Notes: generated by a model not told the origin, from the sequence alone. A stretch of DNA of 64,000 bases from an uncultured Clostridia bacterium (GCA_946187935.1 CAMHSJ010000007.1:1-64000); one strand, 5' to 3'; positions 45,125-54,599 are shown, numbered from the stretch's first letter. Numbers and translations are program-made.

Positions 45125-46804
45125 ATGAAGCTGAATGGCGCAATGGTTCTTACCGAGACCTTGAAAGAGCAGGGCGTTGATACTGTTTTCGGATATCCGG
45201 GAGCAACTGTCATTGACATTTACGATGCACTGATGAGAGAAGGCAGTGAGATCAAACATGTCCTCACCGCTGACGAGCAGGGTGCAGTGCATGCTGCTGA
45301 CGGATATGCAAGAGCCACAGGCAAGGTCGGAGTCGCCATAGCAACATCAGGCCCCGGCGCTACGAATCTCGTAACCGGCATAGCAACGGCTTTCCTCGAT
45401 TCCATCCCTCTGGTTGCGATCACGGGCAACGTTAGAAGCTCTCTTATCGGACGCGATGCCTTCCAGGAGATCGATATCACAGGCATAACCATCCCGATAA
45501 CCAAGCATAATTTCTTTGTAGACAACATAGAAGATCTCGCTGATACGGTAAGGACGGCTTTCGAGATCGCGCAGTCCGGCAGGCCGGGTCCCGTACTCAT
45601 CGATATCCCGCAGGATATCCAGCAGGAAGAGTGCGAGTTTGAGACAAAGGAGCCTCTTGCGCTTCAAGAGATAAACAAGGCCCCAGACGAAGACATCGAG
45701 AAGGCGGCTTCCATGATCAGGGAAGCCAAGCGCCCTTACATCTACTTCGGTGGCGGAGCCTTAAGAGCCGACATGGGAGCTGAGATCAAAAAGCTCGCTG
45801 ATAAGATCGGCGCTTACATGGGCTGCTCCATGATGGGCCTGTCTTTGATCCCGACAGACGAGCCGAGATTTCTCGGCATGCAGGGTATGCACGGACATTT
45901 TGCCTCATCAGTTGCACTTGCCAAGAGCGACCTTCTGATCGCGATAGGCGTCAGATTTTCTGACCGTGCTACGGGCAACACAGACAGGTTTGCCTTGAAT
46001 CCCAGGAAGATCCACATCGACTGCGACAGGACAGAGATAGGCAAGAACGTCACTGTTGACCTCGGTGTCCAGTGCGACATTAAAGACTTCATTGTAAGGC
46101 TTACAGAGAAGGCAGAAGAGCAGTCTCTGCCCGAATGGGACGAGAGGATAGCATCCCTCATCGCGCGCGAAAAGGATGCCTACGACGACAAGGACTTCCT
46201 CCCAAGGGCCGCTATTGAATTCATTGCAGATAACGTATCTGATGAGACGAGACTCGTAACTGACGTAGGACAGCATCAGATGTGGGCTGCGCAGTTTTAT
46301 AAGTTTAAGAACAAGCGCACCTGGATAAGCTCCGGCGGCCTCGGTACGATGGGCTTTGGAATGGGCGCAGCTATGGGTGCTTCATTTGGCTCTAAGAAGC
46401 CTTCGGTTCTTATAACAGGTGACGGAAGCTTCGGCATGAACCTTAACGAACTTGCTACTGCTGTTACTTATAATGTTCCCCTCATCGTAGTTATATTCAG
46501 GAACAACGTTCTCGGCATGGTACGCCAGTGGCAGACCTTATTCTACGATAAGCGCTATTCGGGTACTGAGCTTGACCGTAAGACTGACTTTGTTGCTCTT
46601 GCTTCCGCGTTTGGAGCCAAGGGTTATAAGGCAGACAACATAGACGAGTTTAAGTCTGCTTTCCTTGATGCCCTTAAGGCTGACGGCCCATGCGTAATAG
46701 ATCTTGCGATAGACGAAGATGCAATGGTTCTTCCGATGCTCCGTCCCGGCGGAACCTTCGATAACCTCGTAACATGGAAGGAGGCTGAAGAGAATGAAGA
46801 ATAA
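45125..46804 (+). CDS. ilvB: Acetolactate synthase large subunit
   Basis: 559 residues, TPP-dependent. It makes acetolactate or acetohydroxybutyrate for valine, leucine and isoleucine. The N-terminal domain carries VFGYPGATVIDIYDAL and the catalytic Glu region TADEQGAVHAADGYAR. The TPP motif GDGSFGMNLNELATAV lies near 435-450, and the C-terminal segment RNNVLGMVRQWQTLFY is typical of anabolic AHAS. GGAGGG lies 6 nt upstream. It overlaps ilvN by 11 nt and is under T-box control. Confidence 0.96.
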   Translation: MKLNGAMVLTETLKEQGVDTVFGYPGATVIDIYDALMREGSEIKHVLTADEQGAVHAADGYARATGKVGVAIATSGPGATNLVTGIATAFLDSIPLVAITGNVRSSLIGRDAFQEIDITGITIPITKHNFFVDNIEDLADTVRTAFEIAQSGRPGPVLIDIPQDIQQEECEFETKEPLALQEINKAPDEDIEKAASMIREAKRPYIYFGGGALRADMGAEIKKLADKIGAYMGCSMMGLSLIPTDEPRFLGMQGMHGHFASSVALAKSDLLIAIGVRFSDRATGNTDRFALNPRKIHIDCDRTEIGKNVTVDLGVQCDIKDFIVRLTEKAEEQSLPEWDERIASLIAREKDAYDDKDFLPRAAIEFIADNVSDETRLVTDVGQHQMWAAQFYKFKNKRTWISSGGLGTMGFGMGAAMGASFGSKKPSVLITGDGSFGMNLNELATAVTYNVPLIVVIFRNNVLGMVRQWQTLFYDKRYSGTELDRKTDFVALASAFGAKGYKADNIDEFKSAFLDALKADGPCVIDLAIDEDAMVLPMLRPGGTFDNLVTWKEAEENEE

Positions 46805-47309
46805 GTTCATCATAGCCATTTATGTGGACAACAAATCAGGTGTGCTCTCCAGAGTAACAGCCATGTTTACCAGAAGAGGCTTTAACATCGATACCTTGAC
46901 TGTAGGTGAGACAGAGTCGCCTGAGTATTCACGCATAACTATCTCGCTTACGGCAGAAGATGCGGACAAGGATCAGGTCGTATCCCAGCTCGGCAAGCTC
47001 TATAACGTCAAGAAGGTCGTTGTCCTCTCCAATGAAGACTGTATCAAGCGTGAGCTCCTGCTCATAAAGCTTGCCAACAACGATGAGATCAGACCCGGCA
47101 TAATCGAGACGTGCAATATCTTCAGATCCAAGATAATAGACTTCTCTGAAGATGCGATATCAATTGAAGTTACCGGCGACTCGCAGAAGATCGACGCATT
47201 CATAGACAATGTCAAGAAATTCGGCATCATAGAGATGTGCCGCACCGGCATCACCGCCCTTGACAGAGGTTCAGCTAATATCTGGTCAGAGCACTCAGAA
47301 CAGGCGTGA
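46794..47309 (+). CDS. ilvN: Acetolactate synthase small (regulatory) subunit
   Basis: 171 residues. An N-terminal ACT domain (IYVDNKSGVLSRVTAMFTRR, then FNIDTLTVGETE) binds valine for feedback control and activates the large subunit; a C-terminal ferredoxin-like domain follows. It overlaps ilvB by 11 nt. The stop is followed immediately by a 29-bp palindrome and then a terminator. Confidence 0.95.
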   Translation: MKNKFIIAIYVDNKSGVLSRVTAMFTRRGFNIDTLTVGETESPEYSRITISLTAEDADKDQVVSQLGKLYNVKKVVVLSNEDCIKRELLLIKLANNDEIRPGIIETCNIFRSKIIDFSEDAISIEVTGDSQKIDAFIDNVKKFGIIEMCRTGITALDRGSANIWSEHSEQA

Positions 47310-47338
47310 TGTGACAAGGGGACAGTCCCTCTGTCACA
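47310..47338. repeat. REP-like 29-bp palindrome, copy 2
   Basis: TGTGACAAGGGGACAG followed by TCCCTCTGTCACA. It begins on the base after the ilvN stop codon, the same placement as copy 1. Confidence 0.85.
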
Positions 47339-47380
47339 TTCCAGGTTTTTGGACGGCTTTTTTTGAAAACACCTTGCTTA

Positions 47381-47413
47381 AAAGTTGGATTTTCAGGAGA
47401 ATCCAACTTTTTT
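47381..47413 (+). terminator. Terminator of ilvBN
   Basis: AAAGTTGGATT (47381-47391) pairs perfectly with AATCCAACTTT (47400-47410), followed by a run of T to 47413. Confidence 0.85.
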
Positions 47414-47569
47414 GACAGGTAAAACTGAAAACAGGCGGAAGAATTGTTGGAAGACGGATACTGCTTCAGCCGTTTGACGATTTGCCTGAATCCTATAACC
47501 GTCATGGCCCATATCATTTGTAATAATTTTCTTCTTTTCTTTCATAAACGTTTGTGATATCCTTTTGCA

Positions 47570-47718
47570 AACAAAAAAGGGAGGGCAGTAGAAGTGAGCT
47601 GCAGGGTTAAGAAATCATCTTCAGTCTTAAGCTCCGTAATGCCGACCCCGCAGCACACGGATAGGTGCTTTATCTCGTAATTACAGGCTTTTTTCTCTTC
47701 AGGAAAAAGCCTTTTTTT
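47570..47718 (+). promoter_or_regulatory. Structured attenuator-like leader before carA
   Basis: No gene lies in 47414-47734. Two nested helices are visible: GCTGC-A-GGG (47598-47606) with CCC-C-GCAGC (47646-47654), and TTAAGA/TCTTAA (47607-47612 with 47625-47630). A hairpin AGCAC/GTGCT follows. Then comes an intrinsic terminator, AGGCTTTTT (47685-47693) with AAAAAGCCT (47704-47712) and seven T, ending 17 nt before the carA ATG. This suggests regulated read-through. I see no PyrR-binding consensus and cannot name the family. Confidence 0.55.
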
Positions 47719-47734
47719 ATAACGGAGGCAAAGA

Positions 47735-48802
47735 ATGAAAAAGTATCTTGTTCTTGAGAACGGCAACGTTTACGAAGGCGAGGCCATAGGATCTGAAGGC
47801 GAGACGGTCGCAGAGATCGTTTTTACCACATCCATGACGGCTTACTTAGAGACCCTGACGGATCTGAGCTATAAAGGTCAGGCAGTCGTTCAGACATTCC
47901 CTCTTATCGGCAACTACGGCGTAATAACGCCTGACAGCGAGAGCAAGGCTCCTTCGGTATCTGGATATATCGTCAGGGAGATATGCGAGTATCCTTCCAA
48001 CTTCAGATGTGAGGAAAGCCTTGAGAAATATCTTAAAGACAACGGCATTCCGGGCATCAAGGGTATAGATACAAGATCTCTTACCAAGACATTAAGAGAG
48101 TCAGGCACGATGAACGGAGCTATCGTAGACGATCCTTCCGATATCAGCCTTGATACTATAAAGGATTACAAGATCAAGGATCCGGTTGCTGAAGTCACCG
48201 TTAAAGAAATAGAGGTCTTAGAGCCTGAGGGTGATAAGAAGTTCACGGTTGCTATGTTCGATTACGGCATCAAGAGCAACATCATAAGATCCCTCCTTAA
48301 GAGAAACTGTGAGATCTATCTGCTTCCTGCTGATACTCCTGCAGATAAGGTCAGGGAGATTAAGCCTGATGGTATATTCCTCTCCAACGGCCCCGGAGAT
48401 CCTACGGATAATGTTAAGTCAATAGAGACCATTAAGGAACTCATGCAGGATAAGATCCCTACGATGGGCATCTGCCTTGGACATCAGATATTAGCGCTTG
48501 CGCACGGCTTTAATACTACAAAGCTCAAGTACGGACACAGAGGCGCTAACCATCCCGTAAAGAACCTGGAGTCCGGAAGGGTATATATCTCATCACAGAA
48601 CCACGGTTATGCCGTTGTTTCTGACAGTTTGGACAAGAGTGTTGCAAAAGAGCTCTTCATTAACGGCAACGATAAGACAAACGAAGGATTAAGGTATCTT
48701 AAGGAACCTGCTTTCTCCGTGCAGTTCCACCCTGAAGCATGCGGAGGACCGCAGGATACTGATTTCCTTTTCGATGAATTCATAAAGCTGATGGAAGGTT
48801 GA
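47735..48802 (+). CDS. carA: Carbamoyl phosphate synthase small subunit
   Basis: 355 residues. The class I glutamine amidotransferase domain has its nucleophile in MGICLGHQILALAHG and the His-Glu pair in VQFHPEACGGP. It supplies ammonia to CarB for carbamoyl phosphate, used in pyrimidine and arginine synthesis. GGAGG lies 6 nt before the ATG. The CarB fusion gene follows after 11 nt. Confidence 0.96.
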   Translation: MKKYLVLENGNVYEGEAIGSEGETVAEIVFTTSMTAYLETLTDLSYKGQAVVQTFPLIGNYGVITPDSESKAPSVSGYIVREICEYPSNFRCEESLEKYLKDNGIPGIKGIDTRSLTKTLRESGTMNGAIVDDPSDISLDTIKDYKIKDPVAEVTVKEIEVLEPEGDKKFTVAMFDYGIKSNIIRSLLKRNCEIYLLPADTPADKVREIKPDGIFLSNGPGDPTDNVKSIETIKELMQDKIPTMGICLGHQILALAHGFNTTKLKYGHRGANHPVKNLESGRVYISSQNHGYAVVSDSLDKSVAKELFINGNDKTNEGLRYLKEPAFSVQFHPEACGGPQDTDFLFDEFIKLMEG

Positions 48803-48813
48803 GGTGAAGGACA

Positions 48814-51800
48814 ATGCCGCTTGATAAGACAATAAAGAAAGTACTTGTAATTGGTTCAGGCCCGATCGTTATAGGCCAGGCAGCAGAGTTTGACTACGCC
48901 GGAACGCAGGCTTGCAGAGCCTTAAGGGAAGACGGTATTGAGATCGTCCTCGTAAACTCCAACCCGGCTACCATCATGACCGACAAATCGATGGCGGATA
49001 AGATCTACATCGAGCCTCTGACGCTTACTACGATCAAGAGGATCATAGAGACCGAAAAGCCTGACTCCATACTCTCGGGCCTTGGCGGACAGACAGCGCT
49101 CACACTGTGTATGCAGCTTGCCAAGGAAGGATTCCTTGATTCGCACAACGTACAGCTCCTGGGTTCGTCACCTGAGTGCATCGACAAGGCAGAGGACAGA
49201 CAGATATTCAAGGATACGATGGAGGCCATAGGCCAGCCCTGCATTCCTTCCAAGGTCGTAACGGATCTTCAGGATGCATTGGATTTTGCTGATGAGATCG
49301 GCTATCCGGTAATCGTAAGACCTGCATTCACATTAGGTGGAACGGGCGGCGGTATCGCCAATGACAAAGAACAGCTCCATGAGATCGCAAGGAACGGACT
49401 TGCATTATCTCCTATCACTCAGGTTCTTATAGAGCGAGGCATCGCAGGCTGGAAGGAAATAGAGTTCGAAGTCGTAAGAGACAAGGACGGCAACGTCATA
49501 ACGGTCTGCTCGATGGAGAACTTGGATCCTGTTGGCGTTCACACCGGAGATTCAATAGTAATCGCGCCTGCGGTAACGCTGTCTGACAAAGAGTATCAGA
49601 TGCTGAGAACAGCGTCTTTGAATATCATCGAAGCCCTCGGTGTTGAAGGCGGATGTAACTGCCAGTTCGCTCTTAACCCCAATTCATTTGAGTATGCGGT
49701 AATAGAGGTCAATCCGAGAGTTTCAAGATCTTCAGCCCTTGCATCCAAGGCAACAGGTTATCCTATAGCCAAGGTTGCGACCAAGATCGCTTTAGGCTAC
49801 AGATTGGATGAGATCGTAAACGCGGTAACGGGCCACACATATGCAGCTTTCGAGCCTGCATTAGACTATGTTGCGGTCAAGTTCCCGAAGTGGCCTTTCG
49901 ACAAGTTCGTTTATGCCAAGAGGGACCTCGGCACGCAGATGAAGGCAACGGGTGAAGTCATGGCGATCTCGGATTCATTCGAGAGCGCTCTGATGAAGGC
50001 CGTAAGAGGCGCAGAGATAGGCGCTGAGATACTTAAGCTTAATAAGCTCTCAGAACTTGACGATTCAGCCATAGAAGCAGGCTGCACCGAAGTAACTGAC
50101 GAGCGCATCTTCTATGTTGCCGAAGCGGTAAGAAGAGGCATCACGATCGATAAGATACATGCCGATACCAAGATCGACCTCTGGTTTTTGGCCAAGATCA
50201 AGAACCTTATTGACTTCGAGAAGTCTGTGACCGGCAGGGCTCTTACTTCTGAAGAATACTTAAAGGCCAAGAAGTTAGGCTTTACGGACAAGGCGCTTAC
50301 AGGCATCTGCGGCATCAAGCCTGAATTTGAGTTAAAGCCCACGTTCAAGATGGTAGATACCTGCGCAGGCGAGTTCGCAGCGCGCACTCCGTACTTCTAT
50401 GCGACATTCAATTCCCCTTCCGAGGGCGGCGAGAACGAAGCTGACTTCGAGCAGGAAGGCGATAAGGACAAGAAGACTGTCATAGTATTCGGTTCAGGTC
50501 CTATCAGGATCGGCCAGGGCATCGAGTTCGACTATGCTGCCGTTCACTGTGTCCATGCGCTTCGTGCCTTGGGTTACAGGGTAGTCATAGTAAACAACAA
50601 CCCCGAGACGGTATCCACGGACTTCGACACGGGAGACAGGCTCTACTTCGAACCTTTGACACCTGAGGACGTAATGAACATCGTCCGCCAGGAGAATCCC
50701 TACGGCGTAGTCGTTGCGTTCGGCGGACAGACGGCGATCAAGCTGACCAAGACATTATCTGAGAACAACATAAACATCATTGGAACATCAGCAGACTCCA
50801 TCGACATGGCAGAAGACAGGGAACGCTTCGATGAGCTTCTCGAAAAGTTAGACATCGCGCGTCCGAAGGGCTTCTCCGTACTTACTTTAGATGAGGCCTT
50901 GGAAGCTGCAAACAAGCTCGAATACCCGGTGCTACTCCGTCCTTCCTACGTATTGGGCGGACAGAACATGATAATCGCTTTCAGCGATGCAGATGTAACT
51001 GAGTACATGAGGATCATCTTAGCCCAGGGCATAGAGAATCCTGTTCTCATCGATAAGTACATCCAGGGCAGGGAGATCGAGGTCGACGCCATCTACGACG
51101 GCAAGGACGTGCTCATTCCCGGTCTTATGGAACACGTTGAGCGTGCGGGCATCCACTCCGGTGACTCCATCGCGATGTATCCTGCCAAGCACATCTACGA
51201 CGATATGTATAAGCGTCTTGCAGACACAACTATAGCTCTTTGCGACGGACTTAAGTCTACAGGCATCGTAAATATCCAGTACATCGTCAAGGATAACAGG
51301 ATCTATGTCATTGAGGTCAATCCGAGAGCTTCAAGAACAGTTCCTTACATGAGCAAGGTAACGGGCATCCCGATGGTCGATGTTGCGATCGAGGTGTCGC
51401 TCGGCAGAAAGCTCGCAGACATGGACTACGGCACTGGATTCTACCGCCAGTCGCCTTATACTGCAGTCAAGGTACCTGTGTTCTCATTCGAGAAATTAAC
51501 TGACGTAGATACGCAGTTAGGACCTGAGATGAAGTCAACAGGCGAGGTCTTAGGCGTAGGAAGAAACCTCTCGGAGGCACTTTATAAAGGCCTTGTCGCT
51601 GCAGGTTACAAGATGTATCGTAACGGCGGCGTCTTCATCACGGTAAGGGATTCTGATAAGCCCGAGATCGTTGAGATCGCCAAGAAGTTCGCGGGTCTGG
51701 GATTCAAGCTCTATGCAACTGGCGGCACTGCAAGTGCTCTGCGTCAGTCAGGCCTTGAGGTTACCGTAGTATCCAAGATCCATGAATCTGATACGAACAA

Positions 51801-52872
51801 TACCATGACACTCTTAGAGAGCGGCAAGGTCAATTACATCATCTCTACTTCAGCAAAGGGAAGGCTCCCCGCAAGAGATTCCGTCAAGCTCAGAAGAAGG
51901 GCTGTCATGTTAGGAATTCCCTGCCTTACGGCTGTTGACACCGCTGATGCTCTTGCAGATTCCCTGATGAGCCACTACAGCGAGATCAACACAGAGCTTG
52001 TTGATATCAACAACATGCGCGAGAAGAGAAGAAAGATCGACTTCATCAAGATGCAGGGTGCAGGCAATGATTACATCTACATAGACTGCCTCGAGAACAT
52101 GGTCGCATCTCCGGAATCACTCTCCGTTTACATGAGCGACAGGCACTTCGGCGTAGGCGGTGACGGAATAGTCCTCATCGCTCCTTCCAAGGTCGCTGAT
52201 GCCAGGATGATCATGTATAACCTGGACGGCTCCGAAGGTAACATGTGCGGCAACGCGATAAGGTGCGTAGGCAAGTACATGTACGATGTCGCAGGCCACA
52301 AGAAAAAGCACATGACGATAGAGACCAAGTCAGGCATCAAGAAGCTCGAACTCATGACTTCAGGTGATGTTGTCGTCAGGGTCAAGGTCGACATGGGACC
52401 TGCAATACTTGAGCCCTCCAAGATCCCTGTTAATATCGAAGGCGATAATGTAATAGATCACCCCGTAGATATCGACGGAGAAGAATACAAGATCACATGC
52501 GTATCCATGGGCAATCCTCATGCTGTGGTATTCACTGAATTAGTCGATGTTATGGACTTGGAGAAGATCGGACCTAAGTTCGAGTTCAATGCCGCTCTTT
52601 TCCCTGAAAGGGTCAATACGGAATTTGTTAAAGTGATCGATGACCACACTCTCAAGATGCGCGTCTGGGAGAGAGGTTCAGGTGAGACGATGGCCTGCGG
52701 TACAGGTGCCTGCGCTACGGTCGTTGCAGCATGCCTTAACGGTTACTGCAAGAAGGGCGAGGACATCAGAGTAATACTCAAGGGCGGAGATCTCATCATC
52801 AGATACACCGACGATACCGTTTACATGACAGGCAACTGTGAAAGGGTATTCGAAGGCTCGATGGAGGTCTGA
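48814..52872 (+). CDS. carB: Fusion of carbamoyl phosphate synthase large subunit and diaminopimelate epimerase
   Basis: 1352 residues in one frame. Residues 1 to about 1067 are a complete CarB: two ATP-grasp halves (KVLVIGSGPIVIGQAAEFDY and a second start at TVIVFGSGPIRIGQGIEFDY) and the C-terminal allosteric MGS-like domain (LYATGGTASALRQSG). From about 1073 the chain is a complete DapF: IDFIKMQGAGNDYIYID, catalytic Cys1145 in EGNMCGNAIRC and Cys1295 in MACGTGACA. DapF interconverts LL- and meso-diaminopimelate for lysine and wall synthesis. An in-frame ATG at 52015 has no clear ribosome binding site. Both halves look active. No other lysine-pathway gene is nearby. Confidence 0.92.
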   Translation: MPLDKTIKKVLVIGSGPIVIGQAAEFDYAGTQACRALREDGIEIVLVNSNPATIMTDKSMADKIYIEPLTLTTIKRIIETEKPDSILSGLGGQTALTLCMQLAKEGFLDSHNVQLLGSSPECIDKAEDRQIFKDTMEAIGQPCIPSKVVTDLQDALDFADEIGYPVIVRPAFTLGGTGGGIANDKEQLHEIARNGLALSPITQVLIERGIAGWKEIEFEVVRDKDGNVITVCSMENLDPVGVHTGDSIVIAPAVTLSDKEYQMLRTASLNIIEALGVEGGCNCQFALNPNSFEYAVIEVNPRVSRSSALASKATGYPIAKVATKIALGYRLDEIVNAVTGHTYAAFEPALDYVAVKFPKWPFDKFVYAKRDLGTQMKATGEVMAISDSFESALMKAVRGAEIGAEILKLNKLSELDDSAIEAGCTEVTDERIFYVAEAVRRGITIDKIHADTKIDLWFLAKIKNLIDFEKSVTGRALTSEEYLKAKKLGFTDKALTGICGIKPEFELKPTFKMVDTCAGEFAARTPYFYATFNSPSEGGENEADFEQEGDKDKKTVIVFGSGPIRIGQGIEFDYAAVHCVHALRALGYRVVIVNNNPETVSTDFDTGDRLYFEPLTPEDVMNIVRQENPYGVVVAFGGQTAIKLTKTLSENNINIIGTSADSIDMAEDRERFDELLEKLDIARPKGFSVLTLDEALEAANKLEYPVLLRPSYVLGGQNMIIAFSDADVTEYMRIILAQGIENPVLIDKYIQGREIEVDAIYDGKDVLIPGLMEHVERAGIHSGDSIAMYPAKHIYDDMYKRLADTTIALCDGLKSTGIVNIQYIVKDNRIYVIEVNPRASRTVPYMSKVTGIPMVDVAIEVSLGRKLADMDYGTGFYRQSPYTAVKVPVFSFEKLTDVDTQLGPEMKSTGEVLGVGRNLSEALYKGLVAAGYKMYRNGGVFITVRDSDKPEIVEIAKKFAGLGFKLYATGGTASALRQSGLEVTVVSKIHESDTNNTMTLLESGKVNYIISTSAKGRLPARDSVKLRRRAVMLGIPCLTAVDTADALADSLMSHYSEINTELVDINNMREKRRKIDFIKMQGAGNDYIYIDCLENMVASPESLSVYMSDRHFGVGGDGIVLIAPSKVADARMIMYNLDGSEGNMCGNAIRCVGKYMYDVAGHKKKHMTIETKSGIKKLELMTSGDVVVRVKVDMGPAILEPSKIPVNIEGDNVIDHPVDIDGEEYKITCVSMGNPHAVVFTELVDVMDLEKIGPKFEFNAALFPERVNTEFVKVIDDHTLKMRVWERGSGETMACGTGACATVVAACLNGYCKKGEDIRVILKGGDLIIRYTDDTVYMTGNCERVFEGSMEV

Positions 52873-53538
52873 TTGGAAAGAAGATTTGAAGGTTTTGTTT
52901 TCGACATGGACGGGCTCCTGATCGATTCAGAGAGGGCTGTCTTAAGATGTTGGGAGCAGATCGGCAGGGAGAATGGTCTTGAAGGCATAACGGAGTTCGC
53001 TTTAAGCGTGATAGGGCAGAACTCTGAAGAGACCAACAGAAGGTTTATCGCAAGATACGGTGAGGACCTCCCTGTAGAATCATTCCGTCAGCAGACAAGA
53101 GACACGTTTAAGGCAATGCTGGGTAACGGGCAGATAGATCTCAAGCCCTATGCCCTTGAGATCATTAAGGCTCTTAAGGCCGAAGGATATAAGGTGGCAC
53201 TTGCCTCATCGACTTCAAGGCATTCGGTCGAGGATGAGATGAAGGTCCTGGGAACATATCCGTATCTTGATGTGCTTGTGTGCGGAGACGAGGTGGTAAA
53301 CTCCAAGCCCGATCCCGAGATATTCCTTAAGGCATGCAGCAAGCTGGGCCTGACGCCAGATAAGTGCTGCGGTTTCGAAGACTCATATAACGGCATCAGA
53401 TCGTGCAAGGCAGCGGGACTCTTTACGGTAATGGTGCCTGACATACTCCCGTCAACCGAGGAAACGGACAGATTAGCTGATCTTATCGTTGCTGATCTGG
53501 GTGAGGCTATGAAGAAACTGGGGATCGGAATATCCTGA
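52873..53538 (+). CDS. HAD-superfamily hydrolase, beta-phosphoglucomutase-like
   Basis: 221 residues. Motif I is FVFDMDGLLIDSE with the nucleophile and acid Asp, motif II is ASSTS, and motif III/IV is KPDPEIFLKACSKLG followed by FEDSYNGIRS. The helical cap fits the beta-phosphoglucomutase/phosphatase subgroup. The start is TTG 52873, directly after the CarB-DapF stop, with GGAGG 5 nt upstream. Substrate unknown. Confidence 0.87.
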   Translation: MERRFEGFVFDMDGLLIDSERAVLRCWEQIGRENGLEGITEFALSVIGQNSEETNRRFIARYGEDLPVESFRQQTRDTFKAMLGNGQIDLKPYALEIIKALKAEGYKVALASSTSRHSVEDEMKVLGTYPYLDVLVCGDEVVNSKPDPEIFLKACSKLGLTPDKCCGFEDSYNGIRSCKAAGLFTVMVPDILPSTEETDRLADLIVADLGEAMKKLGIGIS

Positions 53539-53600
53539 TGACATTTCTATGCAGGGCGAAGAGCTTTTCGATACACAGATCTGTCATTAACGCGGACTGC

Positions 53601-53633
53601 CGGCTGTGTAACATTGTTACATAGCCGTTTTTT
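53601..53633 (+). terminator. Terminator sharing a palindrome with 17821
   Basis: CGGCTGTGTAAC (53601-53612) pairs with GTTACATAGCCG (53616-53627; one G-T pair) over a 3-nt ATT loop, followed by six T. It ends the car operon. Its core is identical over 16 bp to the 17821 hairpin. Confidence 0.88.
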
Positions 53634-53653
53634 ATGGCTTATATGACGCCGTG

Positions 53654-53662
53654 TGATATAAT
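53654..53662 (+). promoter_or_regulatory. Extended -10 promoter
   Basis: TGATATAAT is a perfect extended -10 element, 33 nt before the ATG at 53696. Confidence 0.6.
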
Positions 53663-53695
53663 CTCATTGCAAATCCAAATTTGGGGGAGATAAAT

Positions 53696-54526
53696 ATGAA
53701 GGTCACTTGTGATTACTGCGGAAGTAATATTGATGACACTCTGGATAAATGTCCGAATTGCGGTGCTGTCAACAAGCACATGATGCGCAGCGGCAACCAG
53801 GTACCCAAGACGATAGAGGAGCTTCAGCAGTTCATCAAGGAGAAGGATATCCCTGCTGACAAGATGCGCTTCTTCATAGGCATCGATTATAAAGAGCCCA
53901 AGGCTTTCGGCATATTTAAGAATGAGACGAGCGGCATCGTTACCGTTTATAAGAACAAGGCAAGTGGCGAGCGTGCCATAAGATATGAAGGCGATGACGA
54001 AGCTTACGCCGTAAATGAGATCTACCAGAAGATGAAAGCCGAGCTCCTTGAGCGCAAGCAGGCTGATCTTAACAGATCAAAGGGAAACACAAACTCTGCC
54101 CCCGGGAAGAGCACGAAGTCCTCACCTTTTGGGATCTTAGTCCTTGCTATGGTCTTCATCTTCATGGTGGTGATGCTTATCTTTGCTTCGGTAGATTCCA
54201 AGAGACCGAACAGAGGCTACTACACTTACGGTGATGACAGATACTACTACGATTCAGATGTATGGTATATCGCTTCGGCAACCGGGTGGGACAGGACGAC
54301 TGCTCCCGAGGATCTTGCCGAAGACTACGCTGATTATTATGAATGCCGTGATTATTCTTCGCTTGACGGTGATTACGCCGGTGATGTTGAGGAGTTCCCG
54401 ACAGAAGCCTACAATAACGATGACGATGATGACAGCTGGGGCGATTCCAACTGGGATGACGATGACTGGGACTACGATTACGGCGGATGGGATGCCGGCG
54501 ATTCCAACTGGGATTCGGACTGGTAA
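53696..54526 (+). CDS. Zinc-ribbon membrane protein with acidic aromatic tail
   Basis: 276 residues. An N-terminal zinc ribbon (CDYCGSNIDDTLDKCPNCG) leads to a ~100-residue cytoplasmic domain. One membrane helix (about 143-165; FGILVLAMVFIFMVVMLIF) follows. The ~110-residue exterior region becomes very acidic and rich in Trp/Tyr/Gly (DDDDDSWGDSNWDDDDWD pattern). ATG 53696 has a GGGGGAGA site. The gene has its own promoter. Family not recognised; function unknown. Confidence 0.72.
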   Translation: MKVTCDYCGSNIDDTLDKCPNCGAVNKHMMRSGNQVPKTIEELQQFIKEKDIPADKMRFFIGIDYKEPKAFGIFKNETSGIVTVYKNKASGERAIRYEGDDEAYAVNEIYQKMKAELLERKQADLNRSKGNTNSAPGKSTKSSPFGILVLAMVFIFMVVMLIFASVDSKRPNRGYYTYGDDRYYYDSDVWYIASATGWDRTTAPEDLAEDYADYYECRDYSSLDGDYAGDVEEFPTEAYNNDDDDDSWGDSNWDDDDWDYDYGGWDAGDSNWDSDW

Positions 54527-54566
54527 GTTCTAAAAACTAATTGATATGCACTAACAGCAACGGTTG

Positions 54567-54599
54567 TGTTATTATAAACTCAAATAAATAAGTTGAGTT
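54567..54599 (+). promoter_or_regulatory. recJ promoter overlapped by an inverted repeat
   Basis: An extended -10 (TGTTATTAT, 54567-54575) is followed by AACTCAA (54577-54583) and TTGAGTT (54593-54599), a perfect 7-bp inverted repeat with a 9-nt spacer covering the likely transcription start. It could be an operator or a leader hairpin. Confidence 0.4.

Noticed and set aside
47461..47500. TTGACG with TATAAC as a carA promoter
   Set aside because: The spacer is only 14 nt, too short for a normal promoter.
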